This document shows, in pieces, positions 24,682 to 35,435 of a stretch of 64,000 bases of DNA. Position 1 is the first letter of the stretch. Every line of letters starts with the position of its first letter. The stretch spans positions 148,617 to 212,616 of the forward strand of contig NW_006768801.1 of assembly GCF_000204055.1 (NCBI RefSeq). The letters are read 5' to 3'. The position numbers and the translations under genes are program-made. The notes beneath the pieces were generated by a model, which did not search any database, had not been told where the DNA came from, and saw only the letters and a program-made list of their open reading frames with translations. This DNA is from Melampsora larici-populina 98AG31 (lineage: Eukaryota > Basidiomycota > Pucciniomycetes > Pucciniales > Melampsoraceae).

Positions 24682-26247
24682 TAGCATGAAGTCCCTCCAA
24701 GCGCAGCGAGGGACTTGTGACAAAGAGGCATGCTTTAGCCTGTGAAGGGAATGAGTTTTGGCAGGAGAATTCTGGCTTCGTTGTAAAACTTTTTTCCCCA
24801 ATTGTGGATTTTCATGAGGCAAAAAAGTTTTTTGTTTGCCTCTGAGACACATCAATTCATTGAAAAAAACAACCAAGGACTGCAAGGACCTCTACATTCC
24901 CTTGAAGTTCAAGGTTTTTGTCTAATTTGCCTTGTATTTGTACATAAACCACTCTCGGTTTTCAAATACAGGTCAAGACGCTTGACAACACTCCAAAATC
25001 CTGAACTTCAGGGGGAACCTGAAGGAGTGCTCCTTGGTTGGCTAAGGAAAATTTTGATAGAAAGGAGTGTTTCAGAGAGGGCAAAAAAAGCCTCTATGGT
25101 TCACAAAAATCCAACAAGAGGTAACAAGGTTTTATAAGGAATGAAATTCTCCCCAAAACAAACTTAATTCCCCTCACAGGTAAAAGTGTGTCTAGTTGTC
25201 ATAAGTTCCTTGCTGCACTTGAAGCGCGCAAGAAGCAGCATGGGACTTGGATAAGTTTAATTGACCTGGGAGGTATGAATTTTTGAAAAAATAATTGATG
25301 TAGGGGTCTTACAGGTATGAATTCAATTTTCTCAAAAAGAGGTTGGTCATCTGAGTGTATCATGAATCTCAAAATGTCCAAAAAGAGCACAAATTGACCT
25401 AGATGTCAGGAGTATATGAATTGTCAGCCATGAGGAGTATTCTGTGATACTCCCATTTGTCAGGCGGTCATTACCAACCGTGAAAGCAACAAGACCCTAG
25501 TCCCAAAATAGGGTATTGTGTGACTCCAAGAAGTAACCTATTGATGTTGCGTGTTTCAACATCAAACCCTGATGACAGCATCCAGGGAAAACCCTGTCAG
25601 TCTAGCTCAGAGCAAGTGACTTTTCTCTGATATATAAAACAAGGATTTTGTGCATCCAAACAAAGAGGACAACCTATTATACCATACCACTTTTACCGCA
25701 GCTCATCCTTGAATTAGTATTTTATATTAAAATCCTTTTTCGTTTATCTTTCATTTGAAAAAAGACTTATTTAGAATTCTTACCTTTTAGAATCCTTTAT
25801 CGCATCTTCTTTCATATCAAAGACAACCTTTTTTCTCTCTGAGTCACTATCTCTTTATCAATTGATGGTTTCCTTACTATTTGAATTGATATTGTAGATA
25901 GTCTCTTGTTTTCCTTTTGATGATAAATTCATCAAACCAACCCTAAAGCGTCACCTAAGGAATAACCACAAATCCCTTTGTATTCACCTTAGAAGGCTAC
26001 CGTCGTGATTGCACTTCGATAAGCTGCTGGCAGCGGTAATCACCCCGCATCTAAGACAACTATAAGTAACGACTATAGTTCCTTTGACTTACAAAGAATT
26101 GAAAAATAATCTCCCTCAAGTTTCAATACTTATTGTCTAAAACTTGATAGAATACATTTTGTAAGGACTATTCAGCTTGAACTACCAGTCATCTGCCACA
26201 ACTTAGAGTCTCAGGCTGACATGAATTTTGTTGGTTTTGTTAGAAAA
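24682..26247. other. Intergenic, AT-rich, no gene seen
   Basis: AT-rich sequence after the foldback. Open frames around 24802-25137 are short and without domain. The stretch 25650-26100 is strongly pyrimidine/AT-rich on the plus strand. Part of it may be the 5' half of the old hAT copy, but no BED finger is readable. Confidence 0.4.
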
Positions 26248-26434
26248 CACAGGGAATTATCTTGTGTGACTTTTGCAAAAGTTAGGTCATGTCGTCAAAT
26301 TTTGAAAGTGTAAGTATGATGGTGTCACTTTGTCGAAAGTGACAACACGTCACTCTCATCATACATTTTAGGAATGTATGGCTCTCATGACATAACCTCA
26401 CTTTTCCATAAGTGACACAGGATAATTACCTGTG
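26248..26434. mobile_element. Small inverted-repeat element (MITE-like)
   Basis: Ends CACAGGGAATTATCTTGTGT and, reverse complemented from 26434, CACAGGTAATTATCCTGTGT, with weaker pairing continuing inward for about 40 bp. Length ~187 bp. The CA...TG ends resemble hAT-type MITEs. No clear 8-bp target duplication is seen. Confidence 0.5.
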
Positions 26435-27190
26435 AAAGGTTCCTCATACACTTATGAAGAATTGAAGTCAAATTTTCTGTGGGGATTGCACTGCACAGAA
26501 TTTTTCAAACTTCACCCAGTAATCATGTATGTATGCAACAGAAATTCTTCTCTCAAAGCTTCTTCAATCAGTCACAAGGAGTGGATTCTAGTTGAGAGCA
26601 CTGTCAAGTTCCTGTATCCTCTTGCCCATATCATCAAATAAATCAGAGGTCATCATTATCTGACTTTCTCTACCGTTATGCCAGACTATAAATGACTAGT
26701 GAAACAACTCACATTGGTGAGTATTTATCTTCATTTCATTCTTTTGATTTTCCTTTCAATCCTTTAATTTTATTCAATCTTTTTATTTTATTTGATCCTT
26801 TTATTATTATTGTATATCACCAACTTCTTTATTTGTCTCTTAGGCTTTGCACAACTCCACCTGAAAGGATTGCTTGGTTGAGGAATTGAAAATTTGATCA
26901 AGTAATTCACAAAGAAAGCTGACAAGTTCAAACCAGCTTGCAATCCAGACATTGAAAATTTTGAACCTGAAGAAAACATCAAACCTGACCAACCTCATCA
27001 CTTCATCAAGCGCCATAAAACCAGTCCTTACATTGAGCACGATGTCCACAAGTATTTGACTTCTCCTCAAGAAGACAAAAAATGTGATTTCCTCAACTAC
27101 TGGCAATTGAATCAACATCACTGGACCATTATAGCACATGTGACAAAAGGTATGCTTGTTGTACCCGCCACCAGTGCTGAAAAGAAATAA
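26435..27190 (+). pseudogene. Degenerate hAT transposase fragment
   Basis: Reading the plus strand, 26560-26700 encodes KEWILVESTVKFLYPLAHII, a stop, then the family-like RGHHYLTFSTVMPDY. A later open segment at 26900-27190 encodes the hAT C-terminal dimerisation block: VHKYLTSPQEDKKCDFLNYW and, a few codons on, GMLVVPATSAEKK followed by TAA. The order and spacing fit a hAT transposase, but stops and frame changes break it and the catalytic N-terminal half is not readable. It belongs to a different lineage from the intact hAT 350 bp downstream: the C-terminal motif is VPATSA here and AGVESVFS there. Confidence 0.7.
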
Positions 27191-27538
27191 TCATGTTGAA
27201 CAATAATCTCTTAAGCCCATAGACAATTCCCAGAGGTGAGTCTCCTCATGACACCTCAGGTCTCAACTACTTGAGGAACTAACCTAAAGGTGGGCTTAAG
27301 TCAAGAAACAATAATCAAGGAAGAGTATTCAACACATAATGTCTCAGCAATTGACTCTAGTGTTGAAATAGTATTAGATGAACATAGCAAAAAAGATATC
27401 AAAGGTCAACCAGTGAAGATTAAAAGAAACAATTGAATGAGAAAATAAGAATAATTGAGTGGAAACTATGGGATGATTTACTCTATTCCTATACCATGGA
27501 TAAACAGATGAGGAAAAGAGAAGGTGTATGCATGACAC

Positions 27539-30152
27539 TCAGCTGGTGGGCGCGAACTCTGGAAAAAGGTAGCGCCCAGGAGCGCCCATACAGGCTCCCG
27601 GCGCTACTTTTTTGGCAGGAGGCGCGAGAGGCGCGAGAAAATTAAAAAAATTAAATAAGATGGCTAAAAAGCAGTTTCTATTATGATTCTAATCGGATGG
27701 GTTTTCTTTGAACTAAATAACAAGGTCATCTGCGCTCCAATCTTCATCATCAATATCTTCATCTTCATTGATGGTTTGTACTTTAGCTCTATTACTTACA
27801 ATAGTAGTGAAATTAGAAATGTCGAACAAAGTTTCAATAAAGCCAGAGTAGGCTACCTCTATATCCATTTCTGTATGTGAGTCATGCTGAGCAAAAACTC
27901 CATCTTCAAATTCTTGCAATTCATCGACTCCGGAGAAGATACCTGATTCAACCTCATCTTCATAGTTAACAATGCTGAGATCCTTGACAGCTGGATCCAC
28001 AGCTTCCTCGGCTTTGATCTGGAGCTCGAGCTGTGATATCATTTTAAGATTTGTTACAGTCATCCGACTACGATTCTTGGTTTTTGTTGCACCCATCATG
28101 CTGAATACACTTTCAACACCTGCTGCGTGCGCCACCAGCTCAAGTACTCGGATGGCGAAGGCTTTGAGGATAGTTGTATTTGGAGTCGAGCGAATCGCTA
28201 GCCAGTAGTTCATGGCTACAGAAACCGTAGTAGTTGGTTGAAACAACCCTTCGCCGCTGAAGTATTGTATTATTTGATTCTTAAGACTGAGTGCTTCAGA
28301 TTTCTTGTAGCTCCATGTCTTGGCGATTGAAAGTATCAACTTGATCATGGCATCTATTGGATATGCACGTGAGACAGCGACTTGAGAATAAGAGGGATTG
28401 AGAAAGAATCCAGCGATGTAAATTGGCTCGTTGAATATCTTTGCTTGCTCGTTCAAGACCTTGAGACAATGAGATTTGTAAAGAAGGAATCGTGGATAGC
28501 TCGATAAGTCAATCTTCAGTAGCTGATTGTAGACTGTGATGATCTCTTTCCAAATGTTGCCTACTGAGGTATTCGCTTGCTCTAATCTACTGAGAGCATC
28601 AATCACCGGTCGGATTAATTTTACTAGGATCGAGTTTGAAGTGAAGTGATCTCGATTCTCGATAATGACTTGTACATTCTTATTGATTGTTGGAGTCGAG
28701 ATTGAGTTGTCTTTCAATAATGAAAGACACATTTGAAAACCTCGTTCGTGGCTTTCGACCGATAATGCAACCTTTGACATCGAATGCCATCGAGACTCGC
28801 AGAAGGTTTGGAGTCCGTGTGTTATGCCTTCTTTCATACGCCACTTGAATAGCTTCTGGCTCCAGAAGTGAGATGAGCTGAAGAAGTTGACAATGGTTCG
28901 GTCGTTGTTTGCGGTGTCCTTCATGTCCGGGTGGTCAAGACACTTCTTGACGATGAGATTAAACACGTGTAAACAACACGCTAATGGGATGACATGAGGA
29001 TACTCTTCTCTAACGAGTCTCTGTAAAACCAATTGGTGATGAACAAAAAACTCTCAGCCTTCTAAGCATCACAAGAAAAGAAGAAATGAGGAAGACAAAA
29101 AAGAAATATATCAAGTACTTACTCGTAACTTGACCATTGAACTGGGTGAATCAGTGACAATAGCTCCTATCTGCTCCCAGGTGACATCTTGCCCGTGTAA
29201 AGCAGTTTTCAAAGCAGCCAGGATGTTGTCTGAAGTATGTCGGATCTCATCCAAGTCTAGAACATCAATAAGCTTCTTGATTTGGGTACCACGTAAAAGA
29301 AGGACAGCATAGACACTGTTTCGGGAGCAGTCAGTCCATCCGTCTAATGAAATAGTCATATTGCTATTCTGCTTAAGTTCCGCTTTTGACGCAACTGCAT
29401 AACGAGCATGAAGTTGTGGAAGAACTTTGTCCATCATAACGTATCGTGAGGCTGGAGTGAATGGAGCAATTGAGAGTTTCTGTTGAAATTCGAGAAATGA
29501 TTTGTTATGGAGAAATCGAAAAGGAATATGGCCAGTAATGAGTGCTTTGAGTAGATCTTCATAAATTTTCATATTTTCTTCTGGTTTACGGATACTGAAA
29601 TGATGGAGATTTGAAAAATCATGATCAAGTTTTGGTCGCTTTAAAATGGAAACAGGTGCGGGTGTTGATCCAGTTGATTCTTCTGGTGTCGTATTCAGTG
29701 GTTGTAGTGCAACTTCAAGATTGACTTGTTGGTAATTAGATCTTTCGTGTATTGAAATGGATTTACACAATTGAGTCATATGGTGATATAATTTTGGTGG
29801 CTTCCCATCCATTTCTAACTTGCAGAATTTACACTTTGCACGGCGTCGTCCGTGGTGGCGAATGCTGAAAGCTTTGAATCCAGTCCATTTGTTACCGCTA
29901 CCTGAAGGAGGCTCAATCCACGTTGCTTTAGGTGACATAATTGATAGGTGAATGAATAAAGGTGCCAACCCCAGCGCTGATAGAGTGGGAACTCCTTGAA
30001 GGTGGGCGTGAGAAAGGGTGGAAACCTCCTTTTCTCACCTACTTAGGTTTGAGGGCGCTCCCACCCCTTTTTTCAAAAAAAAACCCGCGCCCGGGAGCGC
30101 CGCTCCCAGGCGCTGCTCAGGGCGCCAAAATCGCGCCGCGCCCACCACCTGA
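27539..30152. mobile_element. Complete hAT transposon, 2.6 kb, 8-bp target duplication
   Basis: Inverted ends TCAGCTGGTGGGCGCG (27539) and, reverse complemented from 30152, TCAGGTGGTGGGCGCG. They are flanked by identical CATGACAC at 27531-27538 and 30153-30160. The 8-bp duplication and a single BED/hAT transposase gene define a hAT element. GC-rich subterminal motifs (GGAGCGCC and its complement) are repeated at both ends, in contrast to the AT-rich interior. The perfect duplication and open gene suggest a recent insertion. Confidence 0.93.
27713..29938 (-). CDS. hAT-family transposase with BED-type zinc finger
   Basis: Cut-and-paste transposase of the enclosing element, nuclear. Two exons, 29123-29938 and 27713-29020, join in frame across a 102-nt intron (GTAAGT donor, TTTACAG acceptor) to 707 aa. 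The N-terminus holds a BED-like finger (Cys36, Cys39, His52/53, Cys58 in CKFCKLEMDGKPP...HHMTQLC). A DUF659/catalytic region follows with TISLDGWTD, AIVTDSPSSM and the CxxH-like CCLHVFNL. The hAT C-terminal dimerisation block is HAAGVESVFSMMG followed by NRSRMTVTNLKM, and an acidic tail ends the protein. I chose the ATG at 29938 because the residues upstream in frame have no ATG and are part of the terminus. No disruption is seen. Confidence 0.92.
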
Positions 30153-30160
30153 CATGACAC

Positions 30161-31516
30161 GTGAATGCCAAGATTCAAATAGGGGATGATTAGGGTTTGT
30201 AACTGAAGATTAAATTCAGTATAATATGAGATCTGGTAATGTAATAAGGCCTGTTTCACTTGTCTTTCATAATGACCAAAACTCAGTTGTATGAGGAGGT
30301 AATCTCAACAAGTGCTCCATCTGAAAACAGTTTTTCTAGCACTTTAAGGGTCTTGGGTGACCACTGTGCATCTTTTGCTTTGTAAAAGCTTTAGGGACAA
30401 GTTTGGTGCAAAAATTGGTCCAAACAATTCTTGTGGGGTTTTCTTCTCCTTTTAAAGTAGTCATAATGGGACATATAACACTTTAATAAACAATAAGAGC
30501 ATATGCTTTTTTAAAGTAGTTATATCATCATTTGATTAACCAGTAGATACATGGCAGCCCTGAGGCCTGATTACAGGACCAAGGGCTAACAGTACCATAT
30601 ATAATATTGAAATATTGTATAAAGCCATAAGCTACATCTCAAGGCTCAGTGTCAAGAGTAACTTAAATGCATTTATGTAATGTATTAAATACATAGTAAA
30701 CCTAACCCAAGCATCAACCACAAGTAGACATGTGAATATACAAGACTCACATTGTCAGACCTTGAGTCCTTCAGTAAGAAGAACCAGAAGGCCTACATGA
30801 GAACCAACATAACAGCTACTAACATATCTGTTAATAAACTTGCTATAAGAAATATATAAAAAATAAAATGAATAAACAAAATACATAAGATAAAAAAGCT
30901 ACAACTTAAAGGTCTAGTTTCAAAGACCCCAAGATAAAAACCAGAATCTTGAACACAGGAAATCTGGTTAACAAAGATTTGAAGAAAGGAAAACAACCTT
31001 TTAGAAATGAATAGAGCACAAAATAGGCATCAGGAGGATCACAGTATAATAGACAAATAAAGGGAGGGATTAGACAATCCACTAAAACTACAAGAAGTTG
31101 GAACTAACCCTTGGCGCAGAGGAAACCATGGTGGAAATCCCAATCAGGATCACCTAATAGAATACTTACCTTGCAGTCTACCCAAAGCGCAAAGAAGAGC
31201 GAGTAACCTAGCTACTCTCACCAACAGAACCACAAGTTGCACCTATATATTAAAATCAGGTTTCTTTACACATTACTTACTATCCTCCTAATCCCAATTG
31301 GGTCTCCTCAACTACGCCTTGTTCCATTTGTTTTATTCTATGTTCCACAATCATGTTGCCACTAATCCCAATGCGGTGTGTGAGAGTCACAACCACAATG
31401 TATGTTTGTTAACCTATGTCTAGAGTCTGTTCGTATATATAAGAGATGTTATTTTGTGTTTGTTGCTGTTTCTTTACTCAAATATCTTTTCATTCTCTTA
31501 CTCACCACCTTCCACC
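30161..31516. other. Intergenic, AT-rich, no gene seen
   Basis: AT-rich sequence, low complexity in places (30830-30900), with no frame of coding character. Probably decayed transposon sequence, but no family motif is readable. Confidence 0.4.
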
Positions 31517-31674
31517 AGGTGAAGAACATTCTCTCATCACTCCTACGTGATCCTTGGCCTTATAGTGCCCTTACTCACATTGTCGTGATTCCTTCAGGTG
31601 AAGAACATCCTCTCATCACTCCTACATGATCCTTGGCCTTATAGCGCCCTTACTCACATTGTTGTGATTCCTTC
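31517..31674 (+). repeat. Tandem duplication, 2 x 79 bp
   Basis: The unit beginning AGGTGAAGAACATYCTCTCA occurs at 31517-31595 and again at 31596-31674, with only a few substitutions between copies. It makes two overlapping short open frames look related; neither is a gene. Confidence 0.8.
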
Positions 31675-33835
31675 AGTTTCATATTTTATTACTATAGAGG
31701 GAAAACATATAAGTAGAGGTCCTCACGAGAAAAATGAGAGAACCTCACCTGCTTTTTACCATACATTTTCAAGAGAAAATTCTTGCTGGAGATTAGCTGG
31801 AGTCCAACTTTCTATACTTGATCAGAGTCCTTCCTTGCTGCTTCTTTGTATTTAAAACATAGCCTCTTGAATCCCTGAGTTCTAGCTTCATTTCTCAAAC
31901 CACTTTCCAGCTCTACTCATCAAGACCCTTAGTTTTTCCAACCACAATTTGCAGCTCTTAGCCAGAGCTGACCTAATAGGCTAGTACCATCCCCCTACTC
32001 CTTCTCTGTTGGTCTCAGACCCAGGTTTTGCACCTTACGAGGTTGGCAAGATCCCTTTGTTACCCAACGTAGGCTACTCTAAGGAATCCCCCTTCAGAGA
32101 TTTAAACCAGGCGTAGGCTTGACCTACCAACTACTGTTATCCTACAGTGCGCCTGCATCCATAATACTTAAACATTCATAAGTCAATCAGTGATCCCTAC
32201 TGATATTGGGTAATTATTATTGCCAGTATTAAGAATTACTCACCTTCCTATTCCACAGACCCAGCGGAATAGTTGTCAGGACCCCCTTACAAGCAGATTG
32301 ACTAGACCTCTTGTAAGTTTATTTAGTAGCCACCCTGACACACACGCCAACCACAAGTTGACGCTTGACCTAAGAGTTTATAACCCCCCCTGCTTTCCTG
32401 TAAGCATCCCTCCTCTTTCAATACCATCACAACACAGAACCACATTTTACTTGACTCCTATTAAGAGGATCTTCAAGTACATGGTCAGTAGTGTAGCTTG
32501 TCAAAGACCATTCTTGAGCATTACAGGTTCCATTGCTGAACACCCAAGGTACTGGTTTCTAGAAGCCCAGGGCACTCATTGTCTCTAGAAATAAACCTTA
32601 AAGTAGCAAAGCTTTGAAATTTTTAAAGATTCTACAGTAGCCTTCAGGATCTTTGGTTTGCCAAAGTGTGAAGCCTGCCCCTTGCAGTCTCACAAGGTTA
32701 GAGTGCACTAGCTCTTTATTGGCCCTTGGTCTTCTTCTCTCTTTCTCAAATCCTCCTCTTAGAGGTCAACTGTCTTTGAAGTTGGCACAAGGTGTTAACC
32801 AAGTGGAATATGCAACAAGGGGAGTGTCACACAAGCAACAGGTGTCACGAGAAAAAACCACTCTGTGAGGAGGAGCAACAAAATGGCCCCTCAACAGATA
32901 ACCCAAGGAGTGTGTCAAACCTCTGCTAACCTCAATGCGCCCATGACCAGTGTTGTTTGCTCCCTCTTCTGTCTAACACCATTGTACTTGAAACAATTGT
33001 CTTTCAAAGATTCACTAAAATAACAACCTCATAGTATCTTCTCAATAGTTCACTTATTCATAATCCAAACCAGTCTATAGCGTGTTATTTTCAGTCTAGT
33101 TATCATCTTTTGAATAATTTTTTACTTCCTGCCCACCACCCTTCCTGTCAGACAGAGGGTTAAAGTTTCATGTGGTGCAACATTGTTATACACTGTTACC
33201 TTCATTTCCATTCGACAGAGCGGGGGGCATCCCAGTGGGATGACTCAGCGCCTGACATGGCCACCCACAGTGCTCCCAATCATCTAGCCCCGGGCCAACC
33301 ATGCAATTCTAGGCCCCGGGCCACTATGCGTAACTCAGGTGACCGTTGCTCACAAACCTCTATCTGATTCCATAGTCTTCACTTGGTTGTACCATGTGAA
33401 GATCACACTTTACCTTTCTTATCATATTCTTAGTGCAGAGTACAACCAAAAAGAGTACGCCGGACAGACGCGCATTCCTCATAATACACGCTCTCTGATC
33501 AGAAGTAGCTCCAAGATTTTTCTATGCTTTTCTTTTTGTTTCATGAATCTGAAATGTATGTCACTCCAATTATGCCCTTTCTCTCCCTGTTCTGCACCCA
33601 AAATTGAGTTCCGCTCCACCAAGCCCTGACCCCTCCAATTCAGGGTGTGACTTGGTCTACCCTTCGGGAATTCTGGATGCTTACTGAGCCCACCAGGGCC
33701 GGACACCTGCCGGGCCGGACCAGAGTATCCGGGGCCGGGTCATAGCCCTAGCCGTGATACTCGTCGAACTGAGCAAGTTTACAGACAAAGCGCGACATTT
33801 CTTATCCAACCTTGATCAACTTCGTGACCAGGTCG
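31675..33835. other. Intergenic, repeat-derived; GC-rich repeat next to CDC8
   Basis: Mixed sequence with no supported gene. The last part (33640-33760) turns GC-rich and holds GGGCCGGGTCATAGCCCTAG at 33732-33751, also present in inverse orientation at 63810-63829. It lies within about 100 bp of the thymidylate kinase start codon, so the CDC8 upstream region appears to abut a dispersed repeat. Confidence 0.45.
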
Positions 33836-34707
33836 ATGTCTGCCGATAATCGTGGCGCTTTTGTTGTCATTGAAGGCCTTGATCGATGCGGGAAATCTAC
33901 GCAGTGCAAAATATTGGCTGATCGCTTGACGAATGCCGGTCGATCCGTAGAATTGATGCGATTTCCCGGTCAGTCCTCTTTGTTTCGAACGCACTTTGTC
34001 CGAAGTCCTTTCGATCTCCCTATTCACTGAGGTGTGTGAATTGGTCCGCACAGATCGAGAGACAGTCATTGGGAAGATGATTCACTCGTATCTCAATCAA
34101 GAATCAGATTTGGATGATCACGCTATTCATCTTCTGTTTGCAGCCAACCGGTGGGAGAAAAGGCACGTAGATCCCCTTGGGCTTGTTAGTAAAGGCGGCA
34201 GAGAGTTCTAGCTCCACTGCCTCGCTGCTGACTCGCAAGTTGTCATTCTCTCTCTACCACGGCAGTGCGATGATCCATTCACAGCTACAATCTGGGACTA
34301 CCCTCATTTGTGACCGTTACGCGTTCTCGGGCGTTGCTTTCACATCTGCCAAATTTCAGCTGCGGACACCTCCTCAACCCGAGTCATTCACCTCCCTCTC
34401 AAGTCCCGATCGCGGCTTACCCTTGCCCGACTTGGTGATTTTTCTGACAATGCCAATGGAAGCAACGGTCACCCGGGGTGGCTTTGGACAGGAGCGTTAC
34501 GAAAAAGAAGATTTACAGGCCGAAGTCAAACGTCAATTCGAGCAAGTTGTGGAGCCAGCCTTCACGCGTCTACATGGCCAAGGAAGGTGGGTGGAAATCA
34601 ATGCAAGTGGATCAATTGACGAGGTGACATGTAGGATTTCCAAGACTGTAGATCGCCTGCTTGGCTCCAAGCTAGACCCGGCGGTGGGTAAACTATGGGC
34701 CGAGTGA
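33836..34707 (+). CDS. CDC8: Thymidylate kinase (dTMP kinase)
   Basis: Phosphorylates dTMP to dTDP for dTTP synthesis; cytosolic/nuclear P-loop kinase. Exons 33836-33968, 34054-34162 and 34266-34707 join in frame to 227 aa, slightly longer than the usual ~210-216. Seen: P-loop GLDRCGKST (14-22), AANRWEK, DRYAFSGVAF (Asp97-Arg98 pair), LPLPDLVIFL, and the LID segment RGGFGQERYE. Intron 1 has a GTCAGT donor. Intron 2 (34163-34265) appears to use a GC donor (AAAAG/GCACGT): only this site gives WEK-SAMIHSQLQSG, which matches the length of this region in known family members. A GT alternative (GTTAGT near 34187) would add about a dozen residues. Convergent with the secreted-protein gene. Confidence 0.93.
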
Positions 34708-35435
34708 GGGGATGTGGCCGTCCTTGATCACATGAATTACACCAAACCACCCAGAACTGCTCATCAGAATACCGCGGCTCATTCGTCATTTTTTCACAAT
34801 ATGTGCATCTTGGTACATTCACCACACATTTTTGACTCTAATAATCTGGAGAGCCGCCTAAGACCAAAAACCTCTACAAAATATGCTGAAGAAACTCGTT
34901 GCGGATTCTGCAAATTACGGGTTCTGTATTGATCAGGCCTGATTTCTCTCTAGAATTCATGTGACGCTCTCAAGGAATTTTCTGAGAGATCATGATTAAA
35001 TGAGTGTTCACCTTGCAAGTAGCTTTTGGGTGTTTTTGTATCTATTGATGACATAGTAACGAAGGCCATATAGCTCTGTATGTGCAAATCATGCGGAAAT
35101 CTGAGCTGAGCGTATCATATATGGGCATGTCTCGCAAAAACATTCATGTTTATGTCAATGAGTTATCCTTGTTGAAGGCTAGAAAGGCTCGTTTGAATTA
35201 GTACACTGGATTATATGCCAGTAGACCCCGATCGCTCGTTGTGATGAAATTTGTTCCTCAGTAGAACAGTAAAATTATTTAGCATAGTCTATTTATTACT
35301 TTATTATAATGACAGGGATTAGACACCAGCTCAATACTAGTATTCAAAGGTGATATCTTGATAATAAAGAAATTATACAAGAGGTAACAAAACTTAAATG
35401 CCAAACACATTGTATAACGATAAGAAAGCGTCATA
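34708..35435. other. Convergent intergenic region
   Basis: 3' flanks of CDC8 and of the 732-aa gene. AT-rich; nothing recognised. Confidence 0.5.

Noticed and set aside
31402..31855. Two similar open frames, considered as a duplicated gene
   Set aside because: The similarity is only the 79-bp non-coding tandem duplication; the frames have no coding character outside it.
30161..33700. Possible LTR retrotransposon
   Set aside because: No paired LTRs, primer-binding site, or reverse transcriptase, integrase or gag motif could be read.
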